A stretch of DNA of 64,000 nucleotides from Hetaerina americana (taxonomy: Eukaryota > Arthropoda > Insecta > Odonata > Calopterygidae): the NCBI GenBank assembly GCA_022747635.1, contig JAKTNV010000010.1, positions 44,491,027 through 44,555,026 of the forward strand, written 5' to 3'. Positions 1 to 64,000 of the stretch are shown here, piece after piece (within the stretch, counting starts at the first letter, position 1; each line of letters begins with the position of its first letter). The notes beneath the pieces were generated by a model that did not search any database, was not told where the DNA came from, and worked only from the letters and a program-made list of their open reading frames with translations. Made by a program: the position numbers and the translations under genes.

Positions 1-73
1 AGGGGTTTTATGCTAAAGCATTATTTTGTACTGTGTTCAGTGGGTATTCACCAATTCTTCATTTTTATTTCAG

Positions 74-63135
<63,062 letters not shown>

Positions 63136-64000
63136 GTTAGTGCCCGTTTGATAAACGCTTTGTTAGGATAGTTTCTCATTATTTACATGCATAACTTTTC
63201 ATAGAAAATGCCTGAATTTTTCATGAATATTTTTAATGAGTGATGAGAAAAACAGCCAAATCTTTTTATTACTGATTAAGTTTGGATTGTTGGGGGTCCA
63301 CAGATAATGTGATTTTAGCCACTTGATAGTTTTCTCACAAGTATTTAGTTGTGCAACTGGCACTAATTGCTTTCATTTTAAGATTATCAAGCCATTTCCC
63401 TTGGAAGGAATTGAAATTGTTTTAGATGGGGCAGGAAAACCTTCAAAACTTTTACAGAAATTTTAAAAGGACAGCTGCACCTCTGTTTGCATGAAGGCAT
63501 CATTATATGAAAGAATTGAAAATCCCAGACAAATGGTGTAAGTTCAAGGTGCATGTTTCTATCCCCTTATATTAATGGCTAAATCTCTAAGAGTACTTTC
63601 CACTTTGTTTTAATTGTAATTTTTAAAGTCACCTTTGCATTATTTGAAATTTTGGTGTTGTTTTTCATCAGTTATTATTGAATTTAATACCAATATTAAT
63701 ATCTATGTTTCTTTCTTGTTGGTGTTGCATGCCAAAACAGTTTTATTTATAGTGAAACTTCTCTTTTATGTTTACCCTGGACTATGTTTTTCTGCCATTC
63801 ATGTCATTTCTTCAAGTCCCTATAATCAGTGAATTGTCGCAACATAACCTTATAGTGTTATATACTTGACATTTCAAGTTTTCTGTGATGAATGAGAGTT
63901 GATGAAAGAAGGAAAATAATAGATTACACCCTATTCATGCCATGCTTTGAACAAGACTGCTACCATGGATAAACTTCATTATTTAATATGAGTGAATCCA
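63136..64000 (+). other. HECTD1: Start of HECTD1 intron after the last exon in window
   Basis: AT-rich intron after the donor at 63123 or 63135. No further exon of the family (expected to begin near EAEYSLYDFL) is seen before the window ends. Confidence 0.7.

Noticed and set aside
33..73. ATG at 33 as start codon of HECTD1
   Set aside because: It lies upstream of a clear TTTCAG acceptor at 73, in the intron; the family has more residues before CPPR.

Overview
The window is an AT-rich piece of animal nuclear genome. Almost all of it lies inside one gene on the + strand, the orthologue of HECTD1, a very large HECT-family E3 ubiquitin ligase. Twenty-seven core coding exons can be placed by protein similarity and GT/AG borders. 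Their splice phases agree at every junction, and joined they give 1,887 uninterrupted codons. The gene starts to the left of the window: by comparison with vertebrate HECTD1, only about the first 40 codons should be missing. It continues past the right edge, where the acidic linker and the C-terminal HECT catalytic domain must lie. The mix of mariner, pogo, piggyBac-like, Penelope-like and non-LTR elements with several tRNA-derived SINEs suggests an arthropod, probably an insect with a large genome. The species cannot be read from the sequence.

Layout. 74-4380: N-terminal armadillo-like helical region. 5170-7659: ankyrin repeats. 8823-10248: second helical block. 12811-25710: conserved HECTD1-specific region, including a [13 protein letters not shown] segment and the helical PRGVV segment; two small in-frame extra exons may lie here. 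27086-28963: conserved middle region. 29771-34673: SUN/discoidin-like beta domain. 35189-49617: MIB/HERC2 domain, split by a 14-kb intron. 50622-63123 or 63135: a long Ser/Thr/Gly/Pro-rich, probably disordered linker.

The introns carry mobile DNA in states from fresh to ruined: an intact-looking mariner (38921-40252), an internally deleted mariner (43827-44765), a decayed full-length mariner (60305-61548), a decayed pogo/Tigger-like element (57493-59197), several short terminal-inverted-repeat elements, a 5'-truncated non-LTR retrotransposon with a TAGA tail (2854-3960), an older non-LTR remnant (about 51380-52450), a truncated Penelope-like element with inverted pLTR-like ends and a 12-bp target duplication (32359-33120), and SINEs, one with a clear 12-bp target duplication (14658-14931).

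I saw no bacterial-type system, CRISPR array, rRNA or intact tRNA gene, and no second host gene. The most interesting points are the candidate 36-nt and 54-nt cassette exons, the intact mariner, the Penelope-like insertion with hammerhead-like motifs, and an 88-bp near-perfect palindrome built from a SINE-like sequence.
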